Below, in pieces: positions 34,214-44,794 of a DNA stretch of 64,000 nucleotides. The notes under the pieces were generated by a model. The model had not been told where the DNA came from and did no database searches. It saw only the letters and a list, made by a program, of their open reading frames with translations. How positions within the stretch are numbered: the stretch's first letter is position 1; every line of letters begins with the position of its first letter. The stretch spans positions 1,674,001-1,738,000 of the forward strand of contig NC_009486.1 in NCBI RefSeq assembly GCF_000016785.1, written 5' to 3'. This DNA comes from Thermotoga petrophila RKU-1 (GTDB taxonomy: Bacteria; Thermotogota; Thermotogae; Thermotogales; Thermotogaceae). The translations under genes were made by a program, and so were the position numbers.

Positions 34214-35471
34214 AGAAGTGCTCAGACTGTTGAAACAGAGGATGGAATCCGTATCGCAGGTGGAAGAGGCCGTAAAAGAGATCATCAGGAGAGTGAAAGA
34301 AGAAGGAGACAGAGCCCTCGAAGAATTCCTCAAAAGGTTTGAGAAGCACCCGGTGGGCATCGAGAACCTTCGTGTCACAAAGAAGGAAATATCGGAAGCC
34401 CAAGTAGAAGAAGAATTCGTTGAAACGATAAAAATGGTGATAGAAGACCTGAAAGAATTCCATCGAAGACAGGAGGAAAGATCTTTCTTTTTCACGACGA
34501 AGGGTGGAAGTTTCCTGGGAGAGATGGTTGTCCCTCTCGAGAGCGTGGGAATTTACGTTCCTGGAGGAAAGGTTCCGTACTTCTCTACGCTCCTCATGTG
34601 TGCGGTTCCTGCTATCGTCGCTGGTGTGGAAAGGATCGTCGTCACAACACCACCAGATGAAAACGGAGGCATCTCCCCATACATCCTGAAAACCTGCGAA
34701 ATCCTCGGTCTGAAAGAGATCTATCGGATGGGAGGAGCTCATGCGGTGGCTGCTCTCACGTACGGCACGGAAACAGTGAAACCCGTTGACAAGATCGTGG
34801 GACCAGGTGGAGTCTTCGTCACGCTCGCGAAGAAACACGTTTACGGAGACGTCGGAATCGACTCCATAGCAGGTCCCAGTGAGATCACGATCGTGACGGA
34901 CGGTAGCGTTGATCTGGATCTCGTAGCCGCGGATTTTCTCTCCCAGGCGGAGCACGACGAGAACGCGATGAGCGTGGTGATAACCACCTCGAGAGAAGTC
35001 TTCGAAAAATTGCCTCATGTCATAGAAAGACACCTGGAAGCTCTTCCAGAAGAGAGAAGAAAAACGGCCAGGATCTCAACGGAAAACTTCGGTACCATCA
35101 TCTTGACAGACAGTCTGAAAAGGGCCTTTGAGATCTCCAACCTCATCGCTCCCGAACATCTGGAAGTCCTCGTGGAAAAGCCGTTTGAATCGCTGGGATA
35201 TATAAAGAACGCGGGATCTGTTTTCCTTGGAAAGTACACCTGTGAGTCTGTGGGAGACTACGGTGCGGGACCGAACCACGTCCTTCCCACCTTCAGATCC
35301 GCGAGATTCTCCTCCGGACTCAGAGTTTCCGATTTCACGAAGAAGATATTCATCACGTATCTCTCCGAAGAAGATTTCAAAAGAAAGGGCGAGCTTTACT
35401 CGAAGATGGCACGTTGGGAAGGTTTTGAAGCCCACGCTCGGGCAATAGACGTCAGGAGGGGAAAACTGTGA
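34185..35471 (+). CDS. hisD: Histidinol dehydrogenase
   Basis: 428 residues, full length. Blocks include [45 protein letters not shown] (zinc and catalytic His) and [10 protein letters not shown]. It oxidises histidinol to histidine in two NAD+-dependent steps. AGGAGGTG precedes ATG 34185, inside hisG. Confidence 0.97.
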
Positions 35472-36475
35472 ATCCTCTCGATTTGATAGCAAGGAGGGCG
35501 TATCCGTACGAAACCGAAAAGAGAGACAGAACCTACCTCGCGCTGAACGAAAATCCCTTCCCCTTTCCAGAGGATCTCGTGGATGAAGTGTTTCGACGAT
35601 TGAACAGCGACACCCTGAAGATCTACTACGACTCCCCCGATGAAGAATTAATAGAAAAGATACTCTCATACCTCAACACCGATTTCCTCTCGAAAAGCAA
35701 CGTCTCTGTGGGAAACGGAGCGGACGAGATCATCTACGTGATGATGCTCATGTTCGACCGTTCCGTCTTTTTTCCTCCGACCTACAGTTGCTACAGGATC
35801 TTTGCGAAGGCAGTTGGAGCGAAATTCTTGGAGGTGCCGCTCACGAAGGATCTGAGGATACCTGAGGTGAACGTGGGAGAGGGAGACGTTGTTTTCATTC
35901 CGAACCCGAACAATCCAACGGGCCACGTCTTCGAAAGAGAGGAAATCGAAAGAATCCTGAAAACGGGTGCCTTCGTCGCACTGGATGAAGCCTACTACGA
36001 ATTCCATGGAGAGAGTTACGTGGATCTTCTGAAAAAATACGAGAACCTCGCCGTGATCAGGACCTTCTCGAAAGCGTTTTCTCTGGCAGCGCAGCGTATC
36101 GGATACGTTGTATCCTCAGAAAAGTTCATTGACGCTTACAACAGGATGAGACTTCCTTTCAACGTGAGCTACGTTTCCCAGATGTTCGCGAAGGTGGCTC
36201 TCGATCACAGAGAGATCTTTGAGGAGAGAACGAAGTTCATCGTGGAAGAACGCGAGAGAATGAAGAGTATCCTCAGAAAAATGGGATACCGAATCACCGA
36301 TTCCAGAGGAAACTTCGTGTTCATATTCATGGAAAAGGAAGAAAAAGAAAGACTTCTCGAACACCTCCGGGCAAAGAACATTGCTGTTCGTAGTTTCAGG
36401 GAAGGTGTTAGAATCACAATCGGAAAGCGCGAGGAGAACGATATGATCCTGAAAGAACTGGAGGTGTTCAAATGA
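35468..36475 (+). CDS. hisC: Histidinol-phosphate aminotransferase
   Basis: 335 residues, a fold-type I PLP enzyme: [48 protein letters not shown] and PLP lysine in [16 protein letters not shown]. It converts imidazole-acetol phosphate to histidinol phosphate using glutamate. GTG start at 35468, overlapping the hisD stop by 4 bases. Confidence 0.96.
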
Positions 36476-37059
36476 CGGTAGAAAGATTGGAAAACGGCGT
36501 GATCGTTCAGAGAAACACCAACGAGATCGAGATCTCTATAACACTCGACACGGTACACGGAAAACTCGAAGGGAGTACTGGTGTGAACTTCTTCGATCAC
36601 CTTCTGAACACCTTCTGTCATTACTCCGGCTTGGGTCTCAGGGTGAGTACCTGCGAAAGCAAAGACGGTATCCTCCACCACCTGATAGAGGACTTTGGAA
36701 TCTCACTGGGTCTCGCATTCAGGGAGCTCTTCGACTACACGAAAGTGAGAAGATTCGGGGAAGCCACCGTTCCCATGAACGAGGCGCTGGTGGGATGCTA
36801 CGTGGATCTTTCCGGAAGACCCTTCTTCCAGAAGAACTTCGAGTTCTCCGTTGAAAAGATAGAAGACATGCCCGTCGAAGGATTCGAGGAGTTCATGTGC
36901 GGATTCGTAAACCATGCAAGGATCACGGTCCACTTCTTCAAATTCTTTGGAAAGAACGACCATCACATTTCTGAATCTGCCATGAAATCTTTTGGACTCG
37001 CGATCGCCCGGGCTCTGGAGGGGTCGGAAAAAAAGACCACTAAGGGTGTGATAGATTGA
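36472..37059 (+). CDS. hisB: Imidazoleglycerol-phosphate dehydratase (single-domain HisB)
   Basis: 195 residues, the dehydratase alone. The three metal-binding blocks [27 protein letters not shown] and [15 protein letters not shown] are intact. No phosphatase domain is fused and no histidinol-phosphatase gene is in the operon, so that step is encoded elsewhere. ATG 36472 overlaps hisC by 4 bases. Confidence 0.96.
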
Positions 37060-37661
37060 GGATCGGAATAATCTCTGTTGGTCCGGGAAACATAATGAAC
37101 CTGTACCGTGGAGTGAAGAGGGCATCAGAAAATTTTGAGGATGTTTCGATAGAACTCGTGGAGTCACCTCAAGACGATCTGTACGATCTTCTGTTCATCC
37201 CGGGTGTAGGACACTTCGGCGAAGGAATGAGACGACTCAGAGAGAACGGTCTTGTTGAGTTCATAAAAAAACACGTCGAAGATGGAAAATACGTGGTCGG
37301 AGTCTGCCTTGGAATGCAGCTCCTTTTTGAAGAGAGCGAAGAGGCACCCGGCGTAAAGGGTCTTTCTCTCATAGAAGGAAACGTCGTGAAACTGAAGAGT
37401 AGAAGACTTCCACACATGGGCTGGAACGAGGTGATCTTCAAAGGCACGTTTCCGAACGGGTATTACTACTTCGTCCACACCTACAGAGCCGTGTGCAAAG
37501 AGGAACACGTTCTGGGAACAACGGAATACGACGGTGAGATCTTTCCATCCGCGGTGAGGAAGGGGAGAATTCTGGGTTTTCAGTTCCATCCCGAAAAGAG
37601 TTCAAAAATCGGAAGAAAACTGCTTGAGAAGGTGATCGAATGCTCGTTGTCCCGGCGATAG
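37056..37661 (+). CDS. hisH: Imidazole glycerol phosphate synthase, glutaminase subunit
   Basis: 201 residues, a class I amidotransferase: [11 protein letters not shown] (oxyanion region), nucleophile in [12 protein letters not shown], and the late His-x-Glu of FQFHPEKSS. It feeds ammonia to HisF. TTG 37056 forms a TTGA overlap with the hisB stop, which supports the non-ATG start. Confidence 0.96.
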   Translation: MRIGIISVGPGNIMNLYRGVKRASENFEDVSIELVESPQDDLYDLLFIPGVGHFGEGMRRLRENGLVEFIKKHVEDGKYVVGVCLGMQLLFEESEEAPGVKGLSLIEGNVVKLKSRRLPHMGWNEVIFKGTFPNGYYYFVHTYRAVCKEEHVLGTTEYDGEIFPSAVRKGRILGFQFHPEKSSKIGRKLLEKVIECSLSRR

Positions 37662-38365
37662 ATCTCTTCAGAGGAAAGGTAGCGAGAATGGTGAAAGGAA
37701 AAAAGGAGAACACCATATTCTACGAAAAAGATCCCGCAGAGCTGGTGAAAAAACTCATCGAAGAGGGATTCACACTGATCCACGTTGTGGATCTTTCGAA
37801 GGCGATAGAAAACAGCGTTGAGAACTTTCCTGTCCTCGAAAGACTTTCCGAATTTGCCGAACACATACAGATCGGAGGCGGGATCAGATCATTCGATTAC
37901 GCAGAAAGACTCCGCAAGCTGGGATACAAGAGACAGATTGTGAGTTCAAAAGTTCTGGAAGATCCTTCTTTTCTGAAATTTCTGAAAGAAATCGACGTGG
38001 AGCCCGTGTTCAGTCTGGACACCCGAGGTGGGAAAGTCGCGTTCAAAGGATGGCTGGCGGAAGAGGAAATCGATCCGATATCTCTTCTGAAGAGACTGAA
38101 GGAATACGGTCTTGAAGAGATCGTACACACGGAGATCGAAAAAGATGGCACTCTTCAGGAGCACGATTTTTCTCTCACCAGGAAGATAGCGATCGAAGCT
38201 GAAGTGAACGTATTCGCAGCAGGGGGAATCTCTTCGGAGAACTCTTTGAAAACAGCGCAGAGGGTTCACAGAGAAACGAACGGGCTTCTCAAAGGTGTGA
38301 TCGTGGGAAGGGCATTTCTGGAGGGAATTCTCACAGTTGAGGTGATGAAGAGATATGCTCGCTAA
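37640..38365 (+). CDS. hisA: ProFAR isomerase
   Basis: 241 residues, a half-barrel-derived (beta/alpha)8 enzyme. Catalytic D8 in [15 protein letters not shown] and the second half-barrel aspartate in [14 protein letters not shown] are present, as are the phosphate loops GGGIRS and AAGGISS. It isomerises ProFAR to PRFAR. It overlaps hisH by 22 bases and hisF by 11. Confidence 0.97.
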
Positions 38366-39119
38366 GAGAATAATCGCATGTCTCGACGTGAAAGACGGCC
38401 GTGTGGTGAAGGGAACGAACTTCGAAAATCTCAGGGACAGCGGTGATCCGGTCGAGTTGGGGAAGTTCTATTCCGAAATTGGAATAGACGAACTCGTTTT
38501 TCTGGATATCACCGCATCTGTTGAGAAGAGGAAAACCATGCTGGAACTGGTCGAAAAGGTGGCCGAGCAGATCGACATTCCGTTCACCGTTGGAGGAGGC
38601 ATCCACGACTTCGAAACGGCCTCCGAACTCATTCTCCGGGGTGCGGACAAGGTGAGCATAAACACGGCGGCTGTGGAGGATCCTTCCCTGATCACGAAGA
38701 TCGCCCGAACTTTCGGAAGCCAGGCCGTCGTCGTGGCGATAGATGCAAAAAAGGTGGATGGAGAGTTCGTGGTCTTCACCTACTCCGGAAAGAAGAACAC
38801 GGGCATACTTCTGAGAGACTGGGTGGTTGAAGTAGAAAGGAGAGGGGCAGGAGAGATTCTACTCACCAGTATCGACAGAGACGGCACGAAAGCAGGTTAC
38901 GACACGGAGATGATAAGGTTTGTGAGACCACTGACTACGCTTCCCATCATCGCTTCTGGTGGTGCGGGAAAAATGGAACATTTCCTTGAAGCGTTTCTGG
39001 CGGGTGCCGACGCTGCCCTTGCGGCTTCCGTCTTTCACTTCAGAGAGATCGATGTGAGAGAATTGAAAGAATATCTCAAAAAACACGGAGTGAACGTGAG
39101 ACTGGAGGGGTTGCGATGA
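38355..39119 (+). CDS. hisF: Imidazole glycerol phosphate synthase, cyclase subunit
   Basis: 254 residues, near-identical in pattern to the well-studied Thermotoga HisF. Catalytic D11 in [15 protein letters not shown] and the second aspartate in [13 protein letters not shown] are present, with phosphate loops GGGIHD and [10 protein letters not shown]. It makes the imidazole ring with HisH. hisIE starts in its last codons. Confidence 0.97.
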
Positions 39120-39706
39120 CGCTCTATCCAGTGGTGGTTCAGGAGAAAACAACGGGTGAAGTGTTGATGCTGGCCTACGCGAACGAGGAGGCTTTGGAGC
39201 TCACCAAGAAAACGGGATACGCGCATTTCTTTTCGAGGGAGAGACAGAAAATCTGGAAAAAGGGAGAGACCTCTGGAAACACGATGAGAGTGGTTGAAAT
39301 AAGAAGAGACTGCGATGACGATACTTACCTGTACATCGTCGATTTTCCAGAAGACAAGGTGGCGTGTCACACGGGAAACAGATCCTGTTTTTTCAAGGTG
39401 GAACACAGATTTGAAGAAACGGGCTCTCCCACCTTCTGGCTGGATCTCTACAGACTCGTTAAAAAAAGAAAAGAAGAGATGCCGGAAGGTTCCTACACGT
39501 CGAAGCTCTTCAGGGAAGGCAAGGGAAAAATCGCCAAAAAGTTCGGTGAAGAAGCGGTAGAGGTGGTCACAGGGTATCTCCAGAATGACAAAGAAAACCT
39601 CGTCTGGGAAATAGCGGACATGATCTACCACCTCACCGTCCTCATGGTCGACGCTGGTGTCACTATCCAGGATGTCATGAAAGAGCTCGAAAAGAGAAGA
39701 AAGTGA
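39116..39706 (+). CDS. hisIE: Bifunctional PRA-cyclohydrolase / PRA-ATP pyrophosphatase
   Basis: 196 residues. The N-terminal HisI domain has [19 protein letters not shown] and the metal site [12 protein letters not shown]; the C-terminal HisE domain (from about 110) has [20 protein letters not shown], then EAVEVV and [13 protein letters not shown]. It performs the second and third steps. Last gene of the operon; its TGA abuts the stop of convergent wecB in a single TGATCA, with no terminator in between. Confidence 0.96.
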
Positions 39707-40846
39707 TCAGCCAAATTCCTCCGGTGGATCTGAAAGCCCGAATTCGTGGAGAATCGCCTTCACTATGCGCTCTGAAGCCCTGCCATCCCCGAATGGATTC
39801 ACGGCTTTCGCCATTTTTTCGTATTCTTCTCTGTCCAAAAGAAGCTTTTTTGCGAGTTCGAATATCCTTTCTTCCTCCACTCCTCCCAAAACGGCAACAC
39901 CCGCTTCGATCGCTTCGGGCCTTTCAGTTTCCCTTCTCAGAACGATCACCGGCCTTCCGAGGGCCGGTGCCTCTTCCTGTATTCCTCCAGAGTCCGTCAT
40001 GATGAGATAGCTTCTTGCCATCAGATTGTGCATGTCTATCACATTCACGGGGTCGATCAAGAAGACTCTCTCCATGTTTTCGAGCATCGGGAAGACGATC
40101 TCTCTCACGGCGGGGTTCATGTGAACCGGGTAAATCACCCTCACATCTTCGAATTCTTCAACGATCCTTCTCACTGCTTTACAGATGTTTTCAAGGGGCT
40201 TTCCGATGTTCTCTCTTCTATGGGAAGTGAGAAGGATGTACCTTCCGTCGGAAAAATCCATATTCCTCAAAACCGGATTCTCAAAAACGTGGCTCTCCTT
40301 CACGGTGTACCTGAGGGCGTCTATCACCGTGTTTCCAGTCACGTAGATCTTTCCCATGACGTTTTCCCTAAGAAGGTTCTCTCTGTTCCTCTTTGTAGGT
40401 GCGAAATGCAGTGTAGAAAGAACACCCGTTAGTCTTCTGTTGATCTCCTCTGGGAAAGGGGAGTACCTGTCATTTGTTCTCAAGCCTGCTTCAACGTGGC
40501 CAACCGGGATCCTGTGATAGAAGGCCGCGAGTGCTCCTGCGAACGTAGTCGTTGTGTCTCCCTGAACCAGTACGATATCCGGTTTTAACTCTTCAATCAA
40601 ATCGTAGAGACCCGACAGTGCGTTCACAGTTATATCGGCAAGACTCTGCCGCTCTTTCATTATGTTCAGGTCAAAATCCGGTTTTATATCGAAAACTTCC
40701 AGCACCTGGTCCAACATCTGTCTGTGCTGAGCGGTGACACAGACCAAACTTTCCACGTTTCGTTCTTCTTCTTCGAGTTTTTTCACGAGAGGTGCCATCT
40801 TTATTGCTTCGGGTCTTGTTCCGAAGACGCTGAGAACTCTGATCAC
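39707..40846 (-). CDS. wecB: UDP-N-acetylglucosamine 2-epimerase
   Basis: About 379 residues, a GT-B-fold epimerase. Blocks: SVFGTRPEAIKMAPLV at the start, VCVTAQHRQMLDQVLEVF, VQGDTTTTFAGALAAF, GHVEAGLRTNDRYSPFPEE and TDSGGIQEEAPALGRPV. It makes UDP-ManNAc for surface polysaccharide. AGGAGGTG at 40860-40853 points to GTG 40846 rather than the GTG within the site. It is divergent from manC, with which it shares a short regulatory gap. Confidence 0.94.
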   Translation of the reverse strand: MIRVLSVFGTRPEAIKMAPLVKKLEEEERNVESLVCVTAQHRQMLDQVLEVFDIKPDFDLNIMKERQSLADITVNALSGLYDLIEELKPDIVLVQGDTTTTFAGALAAFYHRIPVGHVEAGLRTNDRYSPFPEEINRRLTGVLSTLHFAPTKRNRENLLRENVMGKIYVTGNTVIDALRYTVKESHVFENPVLRNMDFSDGRYILLTSHRRENIGKPLENICKAVRRIVEEFEDVRVIYPVHMNPAVREIVFPMLENMERVFLIDPVNVIDMHNLMARSYLIMTDSGGIQEEAPALGRPVIVLRRETERPEAIEAGVAVLGGVEEERIFELAKKLLLDREEYEKMAKAVNPFGDGRASERIVKAILHEFGLSDPPEEFG

Positions 40847-40889
40847 GTCCTCCACCTCCTGTTAAAATTGTACACGAGGAGGTGAAGTA

Positions 40890-41897
40890 ATGAAAGCTCT
40901 GATTCTCGCAGGAGGATCTGGAGAAAGATTCTGGCCCCTTTCCACTCCTGAGACTCCAAAACAGTTTTTGAAACTCTTTGGAAACAAGAGTCTCATAAGG
41001 TGGACCTTCGAACGTGTTATGGAGGAAATGGACCCAAAAGACGTGATCGTTGTAACTCACAAAGACTACGTTGAGAGAACGAAAAGAGAACTTCCAGAGA
41101 TCCCTGATGAGAACATCATCGCAGAGCCAACGAAGAAAAACACCGCTCCAGCCTGTTTCATAGGAACAAAGCTGGCGGATGACGATGAGCCGGTGCTTGT
41201 TCTACCCGCGGACCACAGAATACCGGACACAAAAAAATTCTGGAAAACGGTGAAGAAATCACTCGATGCCCTGGATAAGTACGGCGGTCTTTTCACTTTC
41301 GGCATCGTTCCAACAAGGCCGGAAACCGGCTACGGCTACATAGAGATCGGAGAAGAACTGGAAGAAGGAGTTCACAAAGTTGCTCAGTTCAGGGAAAAGC
41401 CGGACTTTGAAACGGCTAAAAGATTCGTCGAAAGTGGAAGATTCCTCTGGAACAGCGGAATGTTCCTGTGGAAAGCGAAAGAATTCATCGAAGAAGCGAA
41501 GGTGTGTGAACCATCCATATACGAAAACCTGAAGGATGTCGATCCAAGAAATTTCGAAGAGCTCAAAAAAGCCTACGAAAAAGTACCTTCGATCAGCGTG
41601 GACTACGCTGTCATGGAGAGATCGAAAAAGGTGCGGGTTGTGAAGGCGGATTTCGAGTGGTCTGACGTGGGAAACTGGTCTTCCGTGAGAGAAATAGAGG
41701 GATACACAGAAGAATCGGACGAAGTGATACTCATCGACAGTGAACGCATCTTCGTGAAAACCCACAACAAACCCATAGCGGTTGTTGGGCTATCTGATCT
41801 GATCGTGGTCGACACACCGAACGGGATTCTGATCTGCAAAGAAGAGTATGCTCAAAAAGTGAGAGAGGTGGTCAAGAAGCTCTTTCGTACTTCCTGA
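40890..41897 (+). CDS. manC: Mannose-1-phosphate guanylyltransferase
   Basis: 335 residues with the nucleotidyltransferase signature LILAGGSGERFWPLS, then PKQFLKLFG, the FVEKP-like REKPDFETA and GRFLWNSGMFLW, and VDYAVMERS. It makes GDP-mannose from GTP and mannose-1-phosphate. It lacks the isomerase domain of bifunctional enzymes. GAGGAGGTG precedes ATG 40890. Its 3' end overlaps the convergent MFS gene by 26 bases. Confidence 0.94.
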   Translation: MKALILAGGSGERFWPLSTPETPKQFLKLFGNKSLIRWTFERVMEEMDPKDVIVVTHKDYVERTKRELPEIPDENIIAEPTKKNTAPACFIGTKLADDDEPVLVLPADHRIPDTKKFWKTVKKSLDALDKYGGLFTFGIVPTRPETGYGYIEIGEELEEGVHKVAQFREKPDFETAKRFVESGRFLWNSGMFLWKAKEFIEEAKVCEPSIYENLKDVDPRNFEELKKAYEKVPSISVDYAVMERSKKVRVVKADFEWSDVGNWSSVREIEGYTEESDEVILIDSERIFVKTHNKPIAVVGLSDLIVVDTPNGILICKEEYAQKVREVVKKLFRTS

Positions 41898-42981
41898 GGA
41901 AAAGAAAGACAAAAAGAGAAACGATCATGGGAACCAAACCGAGAATCCTGTATGAATCGATAAGACCAAGATTTTCTGCGAGCACACCACCTACCGATGA
42001 GCCTATGAACGGCCCTATTCCCATAGCGACCCAGAAATACTTTTGTGCTCTGATCCTTGCGGGACCAAACGTTCGAATGAGAAACATCATGGAGTAATAG
42101 ATCACTATGTAAGTCCATCCCTGCAAGAGCTGAACCATCAGCAGAGTAGCTGGAGAACTTGTCAGAGTTACCAGCAGGTTTCTGAGACCCACAACGAACA
42201 CACCCGAAGCGAGCATGAAACCCACACCGAGTCTTTTCACTGTCTCATCGGCCCACAGGAGGAACGGCGTCTCTGTGATGGCCATGAGAGAAAGGGCTAT
42301 ACTCGCAAGAGACACGTCGTAGTTTCTTTCCTTCATCAAAACGGGTAGAAAGACAAAATTGAAATTGTTTGCCGCTATACCAAAGATCACTACAGGGAGA
42401 AGGAGCCAGAAGAAAGTGGGAAGAGGTTTTTTGCTTTTTCTTTTTTCTTCCTCACCGAGGTCTACTTCTTTCATCGGCTTCAGTATCCAAAAGGTCAAAA
42501 GCATCAAGGCAGTGAAAACGTAAAATATCGTGACGAAACCCAGTCTGATGAGTCCGCTCATCAAAAGCGCTGTGAAAGAGAACCCAAAGGTTCCAAACAA
42601 CCTGATCCTGCCGTAGTTCATTTTCATCTGGTGTGTGATGTCCACGATAACGGACTCAGCAAGAGGAGTCACCGCAGAGAAGAAGAAAGCGAACACTGAC
42701 ATGAATATGAGTTTCAGGTAGAACTCCTCGAACAGAAACAGCCCCCAGAAGAGGATTCCAGCGAACAGAATCACTTTTTTCAGCCAGTTCACTCTTCCTA
42801 TGGTAGAGGCGATTTCGAAATTTAGATGGTTCGCGTAGAGTGATGTGATCGGCAGGATAGACATCAGAATGCCTATCTGAGATTTCGAGAGTTCTTCGTT
42901 TGCCAGAAACTGACTCAACAGTGAATAAACGGCCATCGTGCCGTAGACAAAGAATTCTATCGACATGAGTCTGTACCGCAC
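41872..42981 (-). CDS. MFS transporter (MFS_1_like)
   Basis: About 369 residues with ten to twelve hydrophobic spans, a basic loop near the middle (EEKRKSKKPLP) and an MFS pattern FGPARIRAQKYFWVAMGIGP. AAGGAGGGAAC selects GTG 42981; the longer frame starts 12 codons earlier without a site. Fold is like LacY/nucleoside permeases; the substrate is unknown. Confidence 0.75.
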   Translation of the reverse strand: MRYRLMSIEFFVYGTMAVYSLLSQFLANEELSKSQIGILMSILPITSLYANHLNFEIASTIGRVNWLKKVILFAGILFWGLFLFEEFYLKLIFMSVFAFFFSAVTPLAESVIVDITHQMKMNYGRIRLFGTFGFSFTALLMSGLIRLGFVTIFYVFTALMLLTFWILKPMKEVDLGEEEKRKSKKPLPTFFWLLLPVVIFGIAANNFNFVFLPVLMKERNYDVSLASIALSLMAITETPFLLWADETVKRLGVGFMLASGVFVVGLRNLLVTLTSSPATLLMVQLLQGWTYIVIYYSMMFLIRTFGPARIRAQKYFWVAMGIGPFIGSSVGGVLAENLGLIDSYRILGLVPMIVSLFVFLFLRKYERAS

Positions 42982-43058
42982 AAAGTTCCCTCCTTTGCAT
43001 AGAAGGAATTGTAACATATTGATTCGCTTCCTGAACTTTTCAGTTCTGTGAGAATTAA

Positions 43059-43087
43059 TTGAAATGATTCGTCAGCTGTGATAGAAT
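43059..43087 (+). promoter_or_regulatory. Promoter of the glutaredoxin-like gene
   Basis: TTGAAA (43059-43064), a 17-base spacer and TAGAAT (43082-43087) lie about 40 bases before the ATG. This is one of the best sigma-A-type matches in the window. Confidence 0.7.
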
Positions 43088-43125
43088 AAATTTGGACTAA
43101 AAAAGTAGAAAATGGAGGTGAACCG

Positions 43126-43368
43126 ATGCAGCACCTGAAAATCAAAATCTACACAACCCCCACCTGTCCGTACTGTAGAAAAGCAAAGGAATACTTCAGA
43201 TCGCTGGGGCTCGAGTTCAAAGAAGTCGATGTAACAAAAAACCCAAGAGAAGCCGAGCTCATGGTGAAGAAGACAGGACAAATGGGAGTTCCCGTGATCG
43301 AGATCGGCAACAAGATAGTCATCGGATTCGACAAAGCAAAAATCGACAGAATCCTCGGAATATCGTGA
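43126..43368 (+). CDS. Glutaredoxin-like redox protein
   Basis: 80 residues with the thioredoxin-fold redox site CPYC (TTPTCPYCRKAKEYF) and the cis-proline loop MGVPVIEIGNKIVIGF. It likely reduces disulfides or carries electrons from a thioredoxin-reductase-like enzyme (NrdH type). GGAGGTG precedes ATG 43126. Single gene with its own promoter and terminator. Confidence 0.92.
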   Translation: MQHLKIKIYTTPTCPYCRKAKEYFRSLGLEFKEVDVTKNPREAELMVKKTGQMGVPVIEIGNKIVIGFDKAKIDRILGIS

Positions 43369-43395
43369 AAAGCGGGGGATTCCCCCGCTTTATTT
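43369..43395. terminator. Bidirectional terminator, glutaredoxin gene and TetR gene
   Basis: AAAGCGGGGG, loop ATT, CCCCCGCTTT, followed by ATTTTG on the plus strand and by TTTTCACG on the minus strand. It overlaps the last codons of the tetR-like gene. Confidence 0.85.
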
Positions 43396-43992
43396 TGTCA
43401 TACCTCTCTTCAAAATCCTGAGCATGACCTTCACTTCTTCAACGAGTACGTTCATGTCTTTTTTCAATAGTTCAGGCTTACCCTGATAGGTCCTCAGATA
43501 GACTTCTTCGAATCCGGAAAAGAACCACATCAGAAATTTCAATGCGATTTCCTCCGTTACATCTTCTGCGAGATCTAAGTCTTTCAACTTTTCCCTTACG
43601 AAGTCGAAAAAGACCCTCTGTGATTTTTCGAGGTCGAGAAGTATTCTTTTCCTGAGATCTTCACCCACACTCACAAGTGTTATCAGAAAATCCGCTTCTT
43701 CGGGATGAGAAGCAGAGTACTCCAGTTTCTTTTCTATCCATCGTTCCATGAAATCGAAGATGTCTCTATTTCTGTTCTCCCTGAGAAAATTCTTGAATTC
43801 CCTCTGCAGTTTCTCTACAACATACCTGTATGCCTGGTAGTACAGTTCTTCTTTGTTCTTGAAATAGTGAAAGATCAATCCCTTGGCTACTCCGGCCTTC
43901 TCCGCTATTTCGTCTGTTGTGGCTCGATCGTAACCTTTTTTTCCAAAAACCTCGATCGACGCTTTCAATATCGCATCTTTCTTCGACAACAC
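43390..43992 (-). CDS. TetR-family transcriptional regulator of the adjacent ABC exporter
   Basis: About 200 residues. The N-terminal HTH contains DRATTDEIAEKAGVAKGLIF and HYFKNKEELYYQAY; the rest is a helical ligand-binding and dimer domain. It matches the Thermotoga regulator of known structure (TM1030, from memory). GGAGGGATC precedes GTG 43992. It is the third gene after an ABC ATPase and permease, and the operon promoter carries a TetR-type palindrome, so it very likely represses its own operon until a ligand binds. Confidence 0.93.
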   Translation of the reverse strand: MLSKKDAILKASIEVFGKKGYDRATTDEIAEKAGVAKGLIFHYFKNKEELYYQAYRYVVEKLQREFKNFLRENRNRDIFDFMERWIEKKLEYSASHPEEADFLITLVSVGEDLRKRILLDLEKSQRVFFDFVREKLKDLDLAEDVTEEIALKFLMWFFSGFEEVYLRTYQGKPELLKKDMNVLVEEVKVMLRILKRGMTK

Positions 43993-44002
43993 GATCCCTC
44001 CA

Positions 44003-44794
44003 TTACACAAGAATGTCTTTCTTTGAAAACAGAACGATCGAACTGATCAGAAGAGCTATGTTCACAAGTACAAAGAAAAGACCGGAGAACGTCGGAAAAC
44101 CGTGCCTTATGACAGTGGAGGGATCTGCGTAGGAAAACGGAGTGAAATACTTCAAAAACTCCGCTTTGTCCGTGATCTTCGATATCATGTTCAAAATGTA
44201 CAGAACGAACACAGTACCGAGCCCAAGAGAGAGTGCTCCGTCTGACTTCGTAGTACCCACAAAGAGAGATATGTTCATCAATGTGAAGTGGAGACAAACC
44301 TGACTAAAAGCGAAGGCAACAAACTTTTCCACTTCAACCGGGCCTGAACTGTAGATATTTGCGAACACAAACAGACTGCTGAACAAGAGCGCATCGAAAA
44401 TGAGAACGTGCACCAGAGATGAGAAAAACTTCGAGATCACAACTTCAAGCCTCGAAACAGGTTTCGACAAGAGAAACTCAACGGTCTTTTCGTTTTCTTC
44501 TCTCGAAATACTCCTCACACCTACCAAAGAAGCGAAAACTCCTCCAACGAGTGTTACGTAGATACTGGACACCATGGCAAGGTAGTTCATGATGTTGGAA
44601 AAGTCCATGTCTTCTAACCCAAAGAGTTTCACAAACGCTTTTGGCATTACCTTCATCCACTTTGTTATGAACTCTGTCTCCTTTGCCATACTCGGATAGA
44701 ACGCGGCGTACATGAGCTGAAGGAGAATGAGAACGACCGTCCAAGCGATCGTGCTCTTTATGTACCTCTTCATATCCCATTTGAATATGTTCAT
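44003..44794 (-). CDS. ABC-2 type exporter permease
   Basis: 263 residues with six hydrophobic spans and the loop SREENEKTVEFLLSKPVSR typical of ABC-2 exporter permeases. It pairs with the ATPase just upstream (4-base overlap) to export an unknown, probably toxic or hydrophobic compound. The overlap continues into the regulator gene region, where only 10 bases separate the two. Confidence 0.88.
   Translation of the reverse strand: MNIFKWDMKRYIKSTIAWTVVLILLQLMYAAFYPSMAKETEFITKWMKVMPKAFVKLFGLEDMDFSNIMNYLAMVSSIYVTLVGGVFASLVGVRSISREENEKTVEFLLSKPVSRLEVVISKFFSSLVHVLIFDALLFSSLFVFANIYSSGPVEVEKFVAFAFSQVCLHFTLMNISLFVGTTKSDGALSLGLGTVFVLYILNMISKITDKAEFLKYFTPFSYADPSTVIRHGFPTFSGLFFVLVNIALLISSIVLFSKKDILV

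Noticed and set aside
34089-35033. Minus-strand frame of 314 codons opposite hisD
   Set aside because: Shadow of hisD; composition (His, Arg, Phe rich) is not protein-like and no ribosome site stands before it.
36472-37059. HisB thought truncated because it lacks the phosphatase domain
   Set aside because: Single-domain dehydratase is the usual form outside enterobacteria; all three metal-binding blocks are intact.
41872-41897. Overlap of manC and the MFS gene as a possible fusion or error
   Set aside because: The genes converge and both end in normal family C-termini; short 3' overlaps are common in this genome.
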